Below are positions 44,482 through 53,917 of a stretch of 64,000 nt of DNA, piece by piece; the stretch's first letter is position 1, and the number at the start of each line of letters is the position of its first letter. Made by a program: the position numbers and the translations under genes. Origin of the DNA: JAEUMD01 sp036768475. Its GTDB lineage: Bacteria; Pseudomonadota; Alphaproteobacteria; Rhizobiales; Hyphomicrobiaceae. Below the pieces are notes generated by a model. The model had not been told where the DNA came from. It ran no database searches and was given only the letters and a program-made list of their open reading frames with translations. The stretch is taken from NCBI GenBank assembly GCA_036768475.1, contig DAIPMW010000011.1, positions 62,001 to 126,000 on the forward strand, given 5' to 3'.

Positions 44482-44937
44482 TCAGGCTACCTTCCGGCTG
44501 GTTCCGTATGGCTGCTGGCCGTCACCGCCCGTACCATTGACCGGACGCGGTTCGCGGAACGACAAATAATCGCGATCGCCCTTCTGGCGACCGGCCTCGC
44601 TCGTTGCCGTGGGAAGCTGGAACATCTGTGCCCAAGCGCTCATGAGATGCTGCGAGCTCTCGCTGTAGTGGGCAAAGCAGGTTTGCATGAAGCGTTGCTG
44701 CTCGGCCATCAGCTCCTGCGGCGTCCGGCACTGCGACAACCGCGCTGGCAGTTCCAGGTAAGCCTGGGCGCGGCGGACCGCGAGACCCTGCAACTCCAGC
44801 TGCCAGCGTGCGAGACCACGCATCATATGATCCGGCGCCTGTTGCGTTGCGTTTGTAAAATCGGCGAAGTGGGGAGCATGGAAAAAGCTTTGGAACAGCC
44901 CCAATCCCGTGCTCTGCGTCTGACTTGCTGACGTCAT
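44482..44937 (-). CDS. Phasin-like granule-associated protein
   Basis: A 151-residue mostly helical protein resembling phasins that coat polyhydroxyalkanoate granules. The middle, with ARLSQCRTPQELMAEQQRFM and CFAHYSESSQHLMSAW, matches the PHB phasin pattern; the C-terminal 40 residues are polar and disordered. A GAGGAGGAA ribosome binding site precedes ATG 44937. No pha genes are in the window, so assignment rests on sequence pattern only. Confidence 0.65.
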   Translation of the reverse strand: MTSASQTQSTGLGLFQSFFHAPHFADFTNATQQAPDHMMRGLARWQLELQGLAVRRAQAYLELPARLSQCRTPQELMAEQQRFMQTCFAHYSESSQHLMSAWAQMFQLPTATSEAGRQKGDRDYLSFREPRPVNGTGGDGQQPYGTSRKVA

Positions 44938-45679
44938 ACCTGTTCCTCCTCACTAGAATCTACGCGTACGAACGAGAGACACCACAACGACGATGGGGAT
45001 ACCTGGGCTAAGGGCCGCTCCTCGCCACGATCGCCTGTGAATGATGCTCCCTAACTCGACATTCAGGGCCCTTGATGAAGGCCTCTCCATTGATGCCGGT
45101 CCCGTTGTTCAGGACCAGAAAAGTCGACCTACGCCGCGTTGGCCGCCAAGACCCTGTGTCGATGCCGTGCACAATCAACATGTCACGGTTTCGTTCCACA
45201 GCGTAGCGTGAGCCGAGAGCCAAATACGGTGTCCCGTACTTCCGGCGGAGCCTTGGACACGGCCAGCACAGCTCAGCCGGCAATCAATATCCTCGCAGCC
45301 CAAATGCCACGTAAGGCGGTGGCCGGACCGACTGCTCTCCAGACTAGCTTGCACACGAGCCCAACAAAAGAGATTTGCTGCGGTGCACCAAAATTCTCAT
45401 CATTACGAATGCGTTGTATAGCCGTCTGCCACTAAATAGCGAACCCCAAGGCAAATGTCGTTGATCAAACGCAACGAACAAAAAATGTCGCGGTGCAGCG
45501 ATCAGCGTCCTGCTCGTCCTTTTGCGGAGAACGTGCTGCCGCGTCGCTCGTAAGGAACGCCTGGGAACATTAGCCCGCTAACGATCACATTCAGCGATCG
45601 ACAAATGATCCACAAATTGCCCTGTTGACTGAAAGCCGCTTGACCCAAGCCTATCTGTAGTATGAATATTTAATTAACA
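44938..45679. other. 742-bp gene-poor region
   Basis: No reliable gene was found. A minus-strand frame of 91 codons (45008-45283) and a plus-strand frame of 98 codons (45139-45435) lack ribosome binding sites and family resemblance. The AT content rises toward 45660, where TTTAATTAAC suggests a promoter for the BcsS-like gene. Confidence 0.45.
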
Positions 45680-46615
45680 GTGTTTTGTTCTTGCTTTGTT
45701 TTTTGGTGCGGCGCTATCGTGCGTGGGGTTTGGGCGAGTTGCCGGATTTGGACGCGCGGAATCGCTGGCCGCGCGATTTTTGCGCGCGGTTGTGGCCAGC
45801 TCATTTCTGCCCGACTCGCGACCGCTGCATTCTCCTGCCTTGTCGCCGTTACGTCGCCGCCGAGCGGCGCATCTGCCGACGAGCAGTCCCCCTACTGGCG
45901 GGAAACCTTCACCGGAGCTGATGTCACGCACGATGTCTGGCTCCTTTATTCCGGTGTGACACTCGCCCCCACGAGCGACATCTATAGTGACGGCGTGCGG
46001 CTTCGGGCTACTGGCGGCTACGGCCAGTATCGCTACCAGGGCCATCGCGCAGGCGATCCCAACGACACGCGACGCAGGTTCGAGGGAACCGTCAGTTTCG
46101 TCGAAGTGCTGGTCGGCTACCAAATGCGATTCGGAGAACTGACGGCGAAGGCGTTCGCAGGGATCTCGGCCATCGACCATGTGATCACTCCCGGAGATCC
46201 CATCCCGTCGGGCGGCCTGCTGACACAAGGGCTCGACTACGGCGTCAAAGGCGCGCTGGAGCTTTGGCTCAATCTGGGCAGCGAAGCCTGGACGTCGCTC
46301 GACACCTCGTGGACAAGCGCACACCAGACCTATGCGGGGCGGTGGCGCCTCGGATACCGGGTGCTCCCCACAGTCTCGCTCGGCCTGGAAGCCGGCATCA
46401 ACGGCAATGCCCTGCGCGGTCAGCGGCTGCTCGAGGATGGCAGCCTGCGCGAAGCGTTGCGCCCGCAGACACGCGCCGGCCTATTCGCGCGCTACGAGTG
46501 GAATGGTGGTGAAATCTCTATCTCTGGCGGCGTTGCCAACAGCGCGTACGATTTCGGCAGGACCGATGGCTTCGATGAACTCTACGGAACCGCCAACTGG
46601 TTGATGCGATTCTGA
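45680..46615 (+). CDS. bcsS: Cellulose biosynthesis protein BcsS-like outer-membrane protein
   Basis: A 311-residue protein with a hydrophobic N-terminal segment (about 40-65, ending PPSGASA) and a C-terminal beta-rich domain. The segments ETFTGADVTHDVWLLYSGVT, GVRLRATGGYGQYRY and LLVGYQMRFGE-like strands, each ending in aromatic residues, plus the final LYGTANWLMRF, match the BcsS family, thought to be an outer-membrane beta-barrel linked to cellulose or related exopolysaccharide. GTG 45680 is the 5'-most start; internal GTG codons are possible. No bcsA/bcsB lie in the window. Confidence 0.72.
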   Translation: MFCSCFVFWCGAIVRGVWASCRIWTRGIAGRAIFARGCGQLISARLATAAFSCLVAVTSPPSGASADEQSPYWRETFTGADVTHDVWLLYSGVTLAPTSDIYSDGVRLRATGGYGQYRYQGHRAGDPNDTRRRFEGTVSFVEVLVGYQMRFGELTAKAFAGISAIDHVITPGDPIPSGGLLTQGLDYGVKGALELWLNLGSEAWTSLDTSWTSAHQTYAGRWRLGYRVLPTVSLGLEAGINGNALRGQRLLEDGSLREALRPQTRAGLFARYEWNGGEISISGGVANSAYDFGRTDGFDELYGTANWLMRF

Positions 46616-46680
46616 TAGCGCTCAGAACCGCCGCATGGCGACGCTTGCATTACGTACGGCATCCGCCAAGATCACAGAAC

Positions 46681-47070
46681 ATGAAACCCGATATTGCCAC
46701 CACTCCAGATCGTCCACTGAGGCCGACGACGAACCGGCCAATCCGCCGCATCTCCTGCGCAATCTGTCAACGTAGGTACGCTGCTGCTTTGGTCGCCGCG
46801 ACCCTCGTTGCTCCGTGGGCGAACGGTGTCAGCGCGCAGGCAACGAAATCGTGCAGTGACAATCCGGTCATGGCACGGGGCGAAGCGTCCCGCTTCGAGT
46901 GGCTCGCCAAAACGAAGGCGCGCGCGAACTGGCGCTACAGGGTGCGCTCGACACCTGAGCTCGGCGCCCCCTACTCTGATTGGAAGCTGGCCGCCAACCT
47001 CGAAGAATCATGCCTCGTCGGTCCCGAAGGGTCCGTATGCACCATCAAGGCGACCCCCTGCCGGAAGTGA
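46681..47070 (+). CDS. Small exported protein (129 aa), unknown
   Basis: A 129-residue protein. A basic, polar stretch of about 40 residues precedes a hydrophobic segment (YAAALVAATLVAPWANGVSA) ending in a signal-peptidase-like AQA. The mature part contains four Cys (SCSDNP, SCLVGP, VCTIKATPC) and Trp-rich segments (FEWLAKTKARANWRYRVR). No family recognised. ATG 46681 is preferred; a TTG at 46645 is upstream. The gene is 65 bp after the BcsS-like gene and could be co-transcribed. Confidence 0.6.
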   Translation: MKPDIATTPDRPLRPTTNRPIRRISCAICQRRYAAALVAATLVAPWANGVSAQATKSCSDNPVMARGEASRFEWLAKTKARANWRYRVRSTPELGAPYSDWKLAANLEESCLVGPEGSVCTIKATPCRK

Positions 47071-47294
47071 ACCGGGCCGGCCAAACCGGGTTTAACCTGC
47101 TCTACCAGGATCACCCCGACATCCCTGCAGCCACACCGCGGCCGCCGCACCGTGCCCTTCCCCGTGCGCAAAGACACGCCTGCCACGGTTAACACGCTGT
47201 TATATAATTATTTTTCTAAAGTCACGGTCCTTGTCGAAATTTGACGCTCGATTTGACTTGACGGCCACGTCAATCAACCTCACATCTCTTGCAA

Positions 47295-47316
47295 ACAAAA
47301 CGAGCGTTCGTTTTGT
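47295..47316. promoter_or_regulatory. TetR-type operator palindrome
   Basis: ACAAAACGA (47295-47303), spacer GCGT, TCGTTTTGT (47308-47316): perfect 9-bp arms, about 180 bp upstream of the TetR gene. Half-site length and spacing suit a TetR dimer, so autoregulation of the efflux operon is likely. Confidence 0.6.
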
Positions 47317-47494
47317 ATGGTTTGGGTCCAAGTCGAGGTCGCGAACGTCATGGGCGAAGAGACACATCAATCGATCGGTGACGCACATATCGGTGTCAGC
47401 GGCGTGCCCCGCGGGACAGTCGGCATCACTCAAAAGACGCAAATGCCATGCTCGGATCAATAGACACTCAAGCAAACGCCAAGCAGACGAGACC

Positions 47495-48220
47495 ATGCCG
47501 AAACTGAAGCCAGCCACACAGCGCGCGCGACGCGAACGCATCCTGGATGCTGCGGAGATCTGCTTCGCGCGCTCGGGCTTCCATCGCTGCACGATGCACG
47601 ACATCTGCAAGGAGGCGGGCATCAGTCCCGGCGCACTCTACGTCTATTTCGCTTCCAAGGAGGATCTGATCGCCGGCCTCGCCGAGCGTGACCGTAACGA
47701 GTTCCAGGAGCGCTTTGAGCCGATCGCGGAGGCAACCGACATCCTCAATGCCCTGCAGACGATCGGCGAGCAGTACTTCGTCGAGGAACCGGCTCACAAG
47801 CGGCTCATGTGCGTCGAGATCGGCGTGGAATCGACACGCAACGAGAAGGTTGGCGAAATTTTCCGCTCGGTCGACACCCACGTCTACACCAGCTTGTGCG
47901 GACTCTTCGAACGGCTCGAGCAACAGGGCCGCATAGCGCCCGCATTTGAACCGGCGACCGTGTCCAAGCTGGTGGCGGTGATCGGCGATGGGATGATGTG
48001 GCGGCGCGCGACAGACCCGAACTTCAAGGCAGATCAATTGATGCCGGCCGTAATGGCCGTGGTCGGGTCGCTGATCAATCCCACGAGGGTCAAGCCGGTG
48101 CAGGACGAGCATCGAGAAACGGTCGCCACCAATGACGACGCGATCGGCCGAGCAACCACCTGCGCGCCCGAAGGCGCCGGTGCGATGATAGCCACACGCG
48201 ATGACGAGGCCAGTCCATGA
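47495..48220 (+). CDS. TetR/AcrR family transcriptional regulator
   Basis: A 241-residue TetR-family repressor. The N-terminal HTH (RERILDAAEICFARSGFHRC, then TMHDICKEAGISPGALYVYFASKEDLIAGL) is canonical; the C-terminal ligand domain (about 65-200) is of the AcrR type and is followed by a polar tail. ATG 47495 is at the conserved position before the HTH; the frame extends upstream without support. Its stop overlaps the MFP start by 4 bp (ATGA). Probably represses the downstream efflux genes through the palindrome at 47295-47316. Confidence 0.92.
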   Translation: MPKLKPATQRARRERILDAAEICFARSGFHRCTMHDICKEAGISPGALYVYFASKEDLIAGLAERDRNEFQERFEPIAEATDILNALQTIGEQYFVEEPAHKRLMCVEIGVESTRNEKVGEIFRSVDTHVYTSLCGLFERLEQQGRIAPAFEPATVSKLVAVIGDGMMWRRATDPNFKADQLMPAVMAVVGSLINPTRVKPVQDEHRETVATNDDAIGRATTCAPEGAGAMIATRDDEASP

Positions 48221-49458
48221 CGTTTCGCAGCAAGGCTCTAGTGGCGACGCTGCTCGCGCTTGCCGCAATTGGGTTTGCGGCTTCCGAGCTCGGGTTAGGC
48301 GTTACCAAGATCGGAGCGTTTCTTCATCCATCCGGTGAAGAACAGCAGGTCGATTCGGCCGCCAAGGCGCTCGCTCCGGCGATCACGGTTATCAAGGCGG
48401 AGCGACGCGCCTTGAGCGAAACGGTGCTCGTTACCGGAACACTGGTGCCGCGCGAGGAAATCCTCGTGGCGCCCGAAGTCGAGGGACTGCGGGTGCTCGA
48501 TCTCAAGGTCGACGTCGGCGACAGGGTCAAGCGCGGCGACGTGCTCGCCGTGCTCGAACGCACACAGCTCGAGGCTCAGCTCGCGCAGAACACCGCGGCA
48601 CTCGCGCGCGCAGACGCCTCGATCGCCCAGGCGCACAGCATGATCGATCAGGTCGACGCGGCATTGACGGAGGCTCGTGCCTCGTTCGAGCGCGCCAAGC
48701 CGTTGCGGCAGTCGGGCTATCTTTCTGAGAGCCTTTATGATCAGCGTGCCGCGGCCGCACGATCCACCGCGGCACAAGTCGTCTCGGCACGCGACGGGCT
48801 GAAGCTGGCCGAGGCATCCAAACAGGAAGCGGAGGCGCAACGCCGCGAAATCGAGTGGCGGCTTTCCAATACCGAAGTCAAGGCACCGCGTTCCGGCATT
48901 ATCAGCCGCCGCACGGCGCGCATCGGTGCACTTGCTGCGGGCACCGCCGAACCCATGTTCCGGATCATTGCCGATGGCGAGATCGAGCTCGACGCAAACG
49001 TGATTGCCGAAGATATTGCGCGGCTTGCACCGGGGCAATCCGCCACCGTCGACGTCGTCGGGGCAGAGAACGTGACAGGCCGCGTGCGGCTTGTGGCGCC
49101 CGAGGTCGACCGGACGACGCGTCTGGGCACGGCAAAGATTTTCATCGGCGACCGGCCGGACCTGAGGATCGGCGCATTCGCCAGGGCCAACGTGGTGACT
49201 CGCGAGGGCATCGGCATCTCGGTACCGGCGGCCTCAATTCTCTACAGCGCGGATTCGCAACCCAGCGTTCTCGTTGTGCGCGGCGACCGGGTGGAGGCGC
49301 GCCTTGTCACCACCGGTCTTCGCAGCGGCGATCTCGTCGAGATCACGAAGGGCCTCAGTGAAGGTGAACTGGTCGTGGCCAAGGCCGGCACATTCCTTCG
49401 CGACGGTGACCGGGTGCGGCCCGTCACGCCCGACGCGAAGATCAGCGAGGCCAGGTAA
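48217..49458 (+). CDS. RND efflux membrane fusion protein
   Basis: A 413-residue periplasmic adaptor (HlyD/AcrA type). One N-terminal hydrophobic segment (LVATLLALAAIGFAASELGLG) anchors or exports it; a lipoyl half-domain with VGDRVKRGDVLAVLE, an alpha-hairpin (about 115-205) and the second lipoyl half NTEVKAPRSGIISRR follow, then beta-barrel and membrane-proximal domains. Overlaps both neighbours (ATGA with tetR, TAATG with the RND gene), so the three form one operon. An outer-membrane channel is not encoded nearby. Confidence 0.93.
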   Translation: MTFRSKALVATLLALAAIGFAASELGLGVTKIGAFLHPSGEEQQVDSAAKALAPAITVIKAERRALSETVLVTGTLVPREEILVAPEVEGLRVLDLKVDVGDRVKRGDVLAVLERTQLEAQLAQNTAALARADASIAQAHSMIDQVDAALTEARASFERAKPLRQSGYLSESLYDQRAAAARSTAAQVVSARDGLKLAEASKQEAEAQRREIEWRLSNTEVKAPRSGIISRRTARIGALAAGTAEPMFRIIADGEIELDANVIAEDIARLAPGQSATVDVVGAENVTGRVRLVAPEVDRTTRLGTAKIFIGDRPDLRIGAFARANVVTREGIGISVPAASILYSADSQPSVLVVRGDRVEARLVTTGLRSGDLVEITKGLSEGELVVAKAGTFLRDGDRVRPVTPDAKISEAR

Positions 49459-52400
49459 TGGATTTCAACATATCTGCGTGGTCGATCCGCCGCCCGGTGC
49501 CGTCTCTGGTATTGTTCATGGTGCTCATCACCGTGGGCATCCTGAGCTTTCGCGCGCTGCCAGTGACGCGCTTCCCCAATATCGACCTGCCGGTAATTCA
49601 GGCGCAGATCACACAATCCGGCGCAGCGCCAGCCGAGCTTGAAACGCAGGTCACGAAGCGGGTGGAAGACGCGATCGCCGGCATCACCGGCGTAAAGCAC
49701 ATCACTTCGACGATCACCGAGGGCGTCTCACAAACGATGGTCGAGTTTCGCCTGGAGGTTGATGTCGACCGGGCGCTCAACGACGTGAAAGATGCGATAG
49801 CGCGCGTGCGGGCTGATTTGCCCCGGACCATCGACGAACCGATCGTACAGCGCATCGAGATCGAGGGTCTTCCGATCGTCTCCTACGGCGCGTTCGCACC
49901 CGGCATGACACCGGAAGAATTGAGCTGGTTCGTCGACGATGTGGTGAAGCGACGACTGCAGGGCGTGAAAGGCGTGTCGGCGGTCGACCGTGTCGGCGGT
50001 GTGACGCGCGAAATCCGCGTGTCGCTCGATCCCGACCGGCTGCTTTCATATGGCATCACAGCGGGTGACGTGAACCGGCAGTTGCGCGCTACCAACGTCG
50101 ATCTCGCCGGCGGTCGTGGCGAGGTGGCAGGACGCGAGCAGGCAATCCGCACACTTGCCGGTAAGACCAGCGTCAAAGAGCTTGCGGCGACGATGATCGC
50201 GTTGCCCGCCAACAGGTACGTCCGGCTGGACCAACTCGGAACTGTGAGCGACGCCTTCGAGGAGCCGCGTACCTTCGCACTCGTCGACGGACGACCGGCA
50301 GTTGCCTTCCAGATCAGCCGCGCCAAGGGCTCCAGCGACACCGTCGTCGAGCAGGACATCGCCGCGGAGGTGGCGAAAATCCAGATCGATCACCTCGGCA
50401 TCGAGATCCGGAAGATTGACGACACCGTCGAATACACCATGCGGGCGTATCAATCGACGATGAAGATGCTGCTGGAAGGCGCGGCTCTGGCAATTGTCGT
50501 CGTGCTCATATTCCTGCGCGATTTTCGCGCCACGATCATCGCCGCGATAGCGTTGCCGCTGTCGATAATTCCTGCATACTTCGCGATGCATGCCCTCGGA
50601 TTCTCGCTCAACCTCGTCTCGCTGCTGGCCATCACCATCGTGATCGGCATCCTGGTCGATGATGCGATCGTGGAGATCGAGAATATCGTGCGGCACATCC
50701 GCATGGGCAAGAAGCCCTATCAGGCCGCGCTGGAAGCCGCCGACGAGATCGGGCTGGCTGTTATCGCCATCACCACGACGATTATCGCCGTATTCGTGCC
50801 CGTCAGCTTCATGGGAGGTATCGCGGGTCAATACTTCAAGCAGTTTGGCCTCGTCGTAGCATTTGCGGTGTTCTTCTCGCTACTTGTGGCACGCCTTATC
50901 ACGCCTCTGCTGGCCGCCTATTTCATGCGCGCATCGGGGCACGCGGACAAGGAGAGCTGGCTGCTGACGCGCTATACGCAGCTGGTCGCCTGGTCGGTGC
51001 GCCATCGCGTCATCACTGTGATCCTGGGTCTCGTCATCTTCGCGGGTTCGGTCGGCAGCTTCTTCCTTCTGCCCAACGGCTTCCTGCCGGTCGAGGATTC
51101 TGGTCGCATCCTGCTGGCGGTGGAACTGCCGCCGGGTGCGCGCATGAAGGAGACCGAGCAGATCACAGCAAACCTTGCGGAGCAGATCGACAAGCGCGAA
51201 GACGTCACAAGTGTCTTCGTCATCGGCGGGCAGATCCTCGGCTCGGGCAAAGAGGTTCGCAAGGCAACGCTGATCCTCACGCTGGCACCCGGCGAGACAC
51301 GCAAGCTGAAGCAGGCTGCAATCCAGGAAGAGATCGGCAATTCGCTGCGCGACCTTCCCGATATCCGCTACTGGTTCCTGCAGGACAATGGGCAGCGTCA
51401 GGTTCAACTCGTCGTCGCCGGACGCGACGGCGAGGCCGTTGACAATGCCGCAGCTGAGATCACCAGCCAGGCAAAGACGATCCCGTCCCTCCTCAATGTC
51501 GTCTCGACAGCGGAACTCGATCGGCCGGAACTGCGCGTCATCCCGCGTGGCGACGTCGCCGCAGAACTCGGCGTCACGACGGAAGCGATCTCGGAAGCCG
51601 TGCGAATTGGCACCATCGGCGATATTGGCGCCAATCTGGCCAAGTTCAATGTCGGCGACCGGCAGATTCCGATCCGCGTGCAGTTGCGTGAATCAGCGCG
51701 CGAGCGGCTCGATCTGCTTCGCGCTCTGAAGGTGCAGACAGCCAGCGGACAGGCAATTCCATTGTCGACGGTGGCGCAATTCGAGTTCAGCCAGGGGCCG
51801 ACCTCCATCGACCGTTACGACCGCGAAAGGCGCGTCCTGATCGGTGCGGATCTGCGCGGCACCGAGCCACTTGGCGATGCCGTCGAGGCGATCTTTGCGC
51901 AACCCGCAGCCAAGTCCTTACCGCAGGGTATCACGCTGAAGCAGTTCGGCGACGCCGAGGTCATGAAGGAGGTGTTCGAGAGCTTCGGGCAGGCCATGAG
52001 CGCAGGTATCATGATGGTCTACGCCGTTCTGGTGCTCCTGTTCTCAAGCTTCCTGCAGCCGATCACGATTCTCTTCTCTCTACCTCTATCGATCGGCGGC
52101 GCGATTGTTGCGCTCGCGCTGACCGGCAACGCTATCAGCCTTCCGGTCGTGATCGGCATCCTGATGCTGATGGGCATCGTCACCAAGAACGCGATCATGC
52201 TCGTCGATTTCGCAGTCGAGGAAATTCGCAATGGCGTGCCGCGGATCGATGCCATTGTCGATGCGGGACGCAAGCGCGCCCGCCCGATCATCATGACGAC
52301 CATTGCGATGGTTGGCGGCATGCTGCCGCTCGCGCTGGCGCTTGAATCTGGTGGCGAGTTCCGCGCGCCGATGGCGATCGCGGTGATCGGCGGCCTCATC

Positions 52401-52580
52401 TCATCGACACTGTTGTCGCTGATCTTCGTGCCTGCGGTGTTCGTGCTGATCGACGACCTAGCTGGCTTCATCTGGCGCGTCTTCAGCCGCTTCGTTGGAC
52501 CGAGCGAAGAAGCCGCCCAGGACGGCACCGGCCCATCATCGGGCAAGACCCTGGTAGATCCCTCGTCGCCTGCAGAATGA
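49458..52580 (+). CDS. RND multidrug efflux permease (HAE1 family)
   Basis: A 1040-residue inner-membrane proton antiporter with the AcrB layout: TM1 near residue 15, a large periplasmic loop, TM2-7, a second loop and TM8-12. The proton-relay Asp pair is in GILVDDAIVEIENI (TM4, near 400), and the TM10 Lys is in GIVTKNAIMLVDF. Length is normal. Exports drugs, detergents or metabolites together with the upstream MFP; substrate cannot be predicted. The lack of a TolC gene suggests use of a shared outer-membrane channel. Confidence 0.95.
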   Translation: MDFNISAWSIRRPVPSLVLFMVLITVGILSFRALPVTRFPNIDLPVIQAQITQSGAAPAELETQVTKRVEDAIAGITGVKHITSTITEGVSQTMVEFRLEVDVDRALNDVKDAIARVRADLPRTIDEPIVQRIEIEGLPIVSYGAFAPGMTPEELSWFVDDVVKRRLQGVKGVSAVDRVGGVTREIRVSLDPDRLLSYGITAGDVNRQLRATNVDLAGGRGEVAGREQAIRTLAGKTSVKELAATMIALPANRYVRLDQLGTVSDAFEEPRTFALVDGRPAVAFQISRAKGSSDTVVEQDIAAEVAKIQIDHLGIEIRKIDDTVEYTMRAYQSTMKMLLEGAALAIVVVLIFLRDFRATIIAAIALPLSIIPAYFAMHALGFSLNLVSLLAITIVIGILVDDAIVEIENIVRHIRMGKKPYQAALEAADEIGLAVIAITTTIIAVFVPVSFMGGIAGQYFKQFGLVVAFAVFFSLLVARLITPLLAAYFMRASGHADKESWLLTRYTQLVAWSVRHRVITVILGLVIFAGSVGSFFLLPNGFLPVEDSGRILLAVELPPGARMKETEQITANLAEQIDKREDVTSVFVIGGQILGSGKEVRKATLILTLAPGETRKLKQAAIQEEIGNSLRDLPDIRYWFLQDNGQRQVQLVVAGRDGEAVDNAAAEITSQAKTIPSLLNVVSTAELDRPELRVIPRGDVAAELGVTTEAISEAVRIGTIGDIGANLAKFNVGDRQIPIRVQLRESARERLDLLRALKVQTASGQAIPLSTVAQFEFSQGPTSIDRYDRERRVLIGADLRGTEPLGDAVEAIFAQPAAKSLPQGITLKQFGDAEVMKEVFESFGQAMSAGIMMVYAVLVLLFSSFLQPITILFSLPLSIGGAIVALALTGNAISLPVVIGILMLMGIVTKNAIMLVDFAVEEIRNGVPRIDAIVDAGRKRARPIIMTTIAMVGGMLPLALALESGGEFRAPMAIAVIGGLISSTLLSLIFVPAVFVLIDDLAGFIWRVFSRFVGPSEEAAQDGTGPSSGKTLVDPSSPAE

Positions 52581-52670
52581 GTTATTCACTGTGGCGCATA
52601 GCAGTCGTTCGCGCTACGCCTTATCTGCATGGCCCGACCGGGGACCTACTCGTGATGAGGTAATACGCTC

Positions 52671-53804
52671 ATGTTCGATGCAAAGAGTCTTCTCGAAACC
52701 CTCGTGACCGGCGGCGCGCAACGCCAGGAAGCGCTTGGCGCCGGCGGCGGTCTTGGCGATCTGCTCGGCGGCATGCTCGCGGGTGCACAGCAGCGCGGCG
52801 GGCCATCGGATCGTGTTCCCGACCAGACCGGCGGCAGCATCGAGGATCTTTTACGCAACTTCCTGCCGGGCGGGCAGGCGTCTTCACAGGCCTCACATGG
52901 CGAGCCGGCGAAGCAAGGCGGTCTCGACGATCTCTTGCGCCACATGGTGCCATCCGGTGACAGCTCCGGGGGATCGGGCGGTGGGCTCGGCGATATCCTC
53001 GGCAAGCTGCAGCAGCAGGTGGGCGGTGGCGCCGGAAGTTCGGGCGGCAGTATCACCGACATCCTGGGCCAGATCCTCGGCCAGGCCACCACGGGCGCCC
53101 AGGAAGGTGCAACGCGCATCGGCGAGGCGACCGGTGCACGCGAGGCGCTGGAGAAGATGACAGGCGGCAGGTCCGTCGACGACCTTCTCGAGCAGCTCAA
53201 AGATCTGATTGGAAACAACCAACTGGGGGCTGGCGCCGCACTGGGTGGCCTGGGAGCGCTGGTGCTGGGCACGCGCACCGGACGCGCCGCGGCCGTCAAT
53301 GCCGCGAAGCTCGGCGCTCTGGCATTGATCGGCGGCCTCGCCTATCGCGCCTACCAGAATTATACGCAGGGGCAGTCGCCGGCCGCAGAACGCAATTTCG
53401 TGCCAACGCAGGCACCATCGGGCTCGGGATTCGAACCGGCCGCGATCACCAACGAGCAGGCCGCGCTTTATATCCGAGCGATGATCGGTGCGGCGGCGGC
53501 CGACGGGCGCATCTCGGCAGACGAGCAGCAGAAGATCATGGGTAGTCTCGGCCAGATGGGTCTCGATGGAGGCGCGGAGGAGTTCCTGGCAAACGAGTTC
53601 AACAATCCAGCATCGGCCAGCGCGCTCGCCAACGCCGTCGGCAGCGAACACGAGGCTGTGCAGGTCTATACGGCGGCGCGTATTGCTATCGACCCGGACA
53701 CGCGCGGCGAGCAGGCCTTCCTCTACGAGTTGGCGCAGCGGCTCGGCATCCCCGAAGATCTGCGTGCACACATCGATGCGGCCGCAGTGAGCGCGGCCGC
53801 GTGA
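52671..53804 (+). CDS. DUF533 / TerB-like protein
   Basis: A 377-residue protein. The N-terminal 200 residues are Gly/Gln/Ser-rich with repeated short helices (DLLGGMLAG, DILGKLQQQ, DILGQILGQ); a hydrophobic stretch (LGAGAALGGLGALVLG, then AKLGALALIGGLAYRAYQNY) follows; the C-terminal 130 residues are the DUF533/TerB-like helical domain (YIRAMIGAAAADGRISADEQ) with acidic residues that bind metal in TerB. Similar to YebE of enterobacteria, an envelope-stress-induced membrane protein. It lies 90 bp after the RND gene and may be co-transcribed. Confidence 0.85.
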   Translation: MFDAKSLLETLVTGGAQRQEALGAGGGLGDLLGGMLAGAQQRGGPSDRVPDQTGGSIEDLLRNFLPGGQASSQASHGEPAKQGGLDDLLRHMVPSGDSSGGSGGGLGDILGKLQQQVGGGAGSSGGSITDILGQILGQATTGAQEGATRIGEATGAREALEKMTGGRSVDDLLEQLKDLIGNNQLGAGAALGGLGALVLGTRTGRAAAVNAAKLGALALIGGLAYRAYQNYTQGQSPAAERNFVPTQAPSGSGFEPAAITNEQAALYIRAMIGAAAADGRISADEQQKIMGSLGQMGLDGGAEEFLANEFNNPASASALANAVGSEHEAVQVYTAARIAIDPDTRGEQAFLYELAQRLGIPEDLRAHIDAAAVSAAA

Positions 53805-53858
53805 AGGCGTGATGAGCGCACGAACCGGCTCGGTCAAACATCACGACGCCAAAAAATG

Positions 53859-53886
53859 AAGGGCGGAGCCGCGGCTCCGCCCTTTT
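53859..53886. terminator. Bidirectional terminator after the DUF533 gene
   Basis: 12-bp arms AAGGGCGGAGCC (53859-53870) and GGCTCCGCCCTT (53873-53884) followed by TT, and preceded by AAAAAATG on the other strand. It separates the plus-strand efflux group from the convergent DevB-like gene. Confidence 0.85.
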
Positions 53887-53917
53887 CAATCGCGTGCGCT
53901 CGGCGCAAGAGCAGAAT

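Noticed and set aside
45008..45435. Overlapping frames of about 90-98 codons in the 742-bp gap
   Set aside because: No ribosome binding site, no codon bias like the neighbours and no recognisable motif; not called as genes or pseudogenes.
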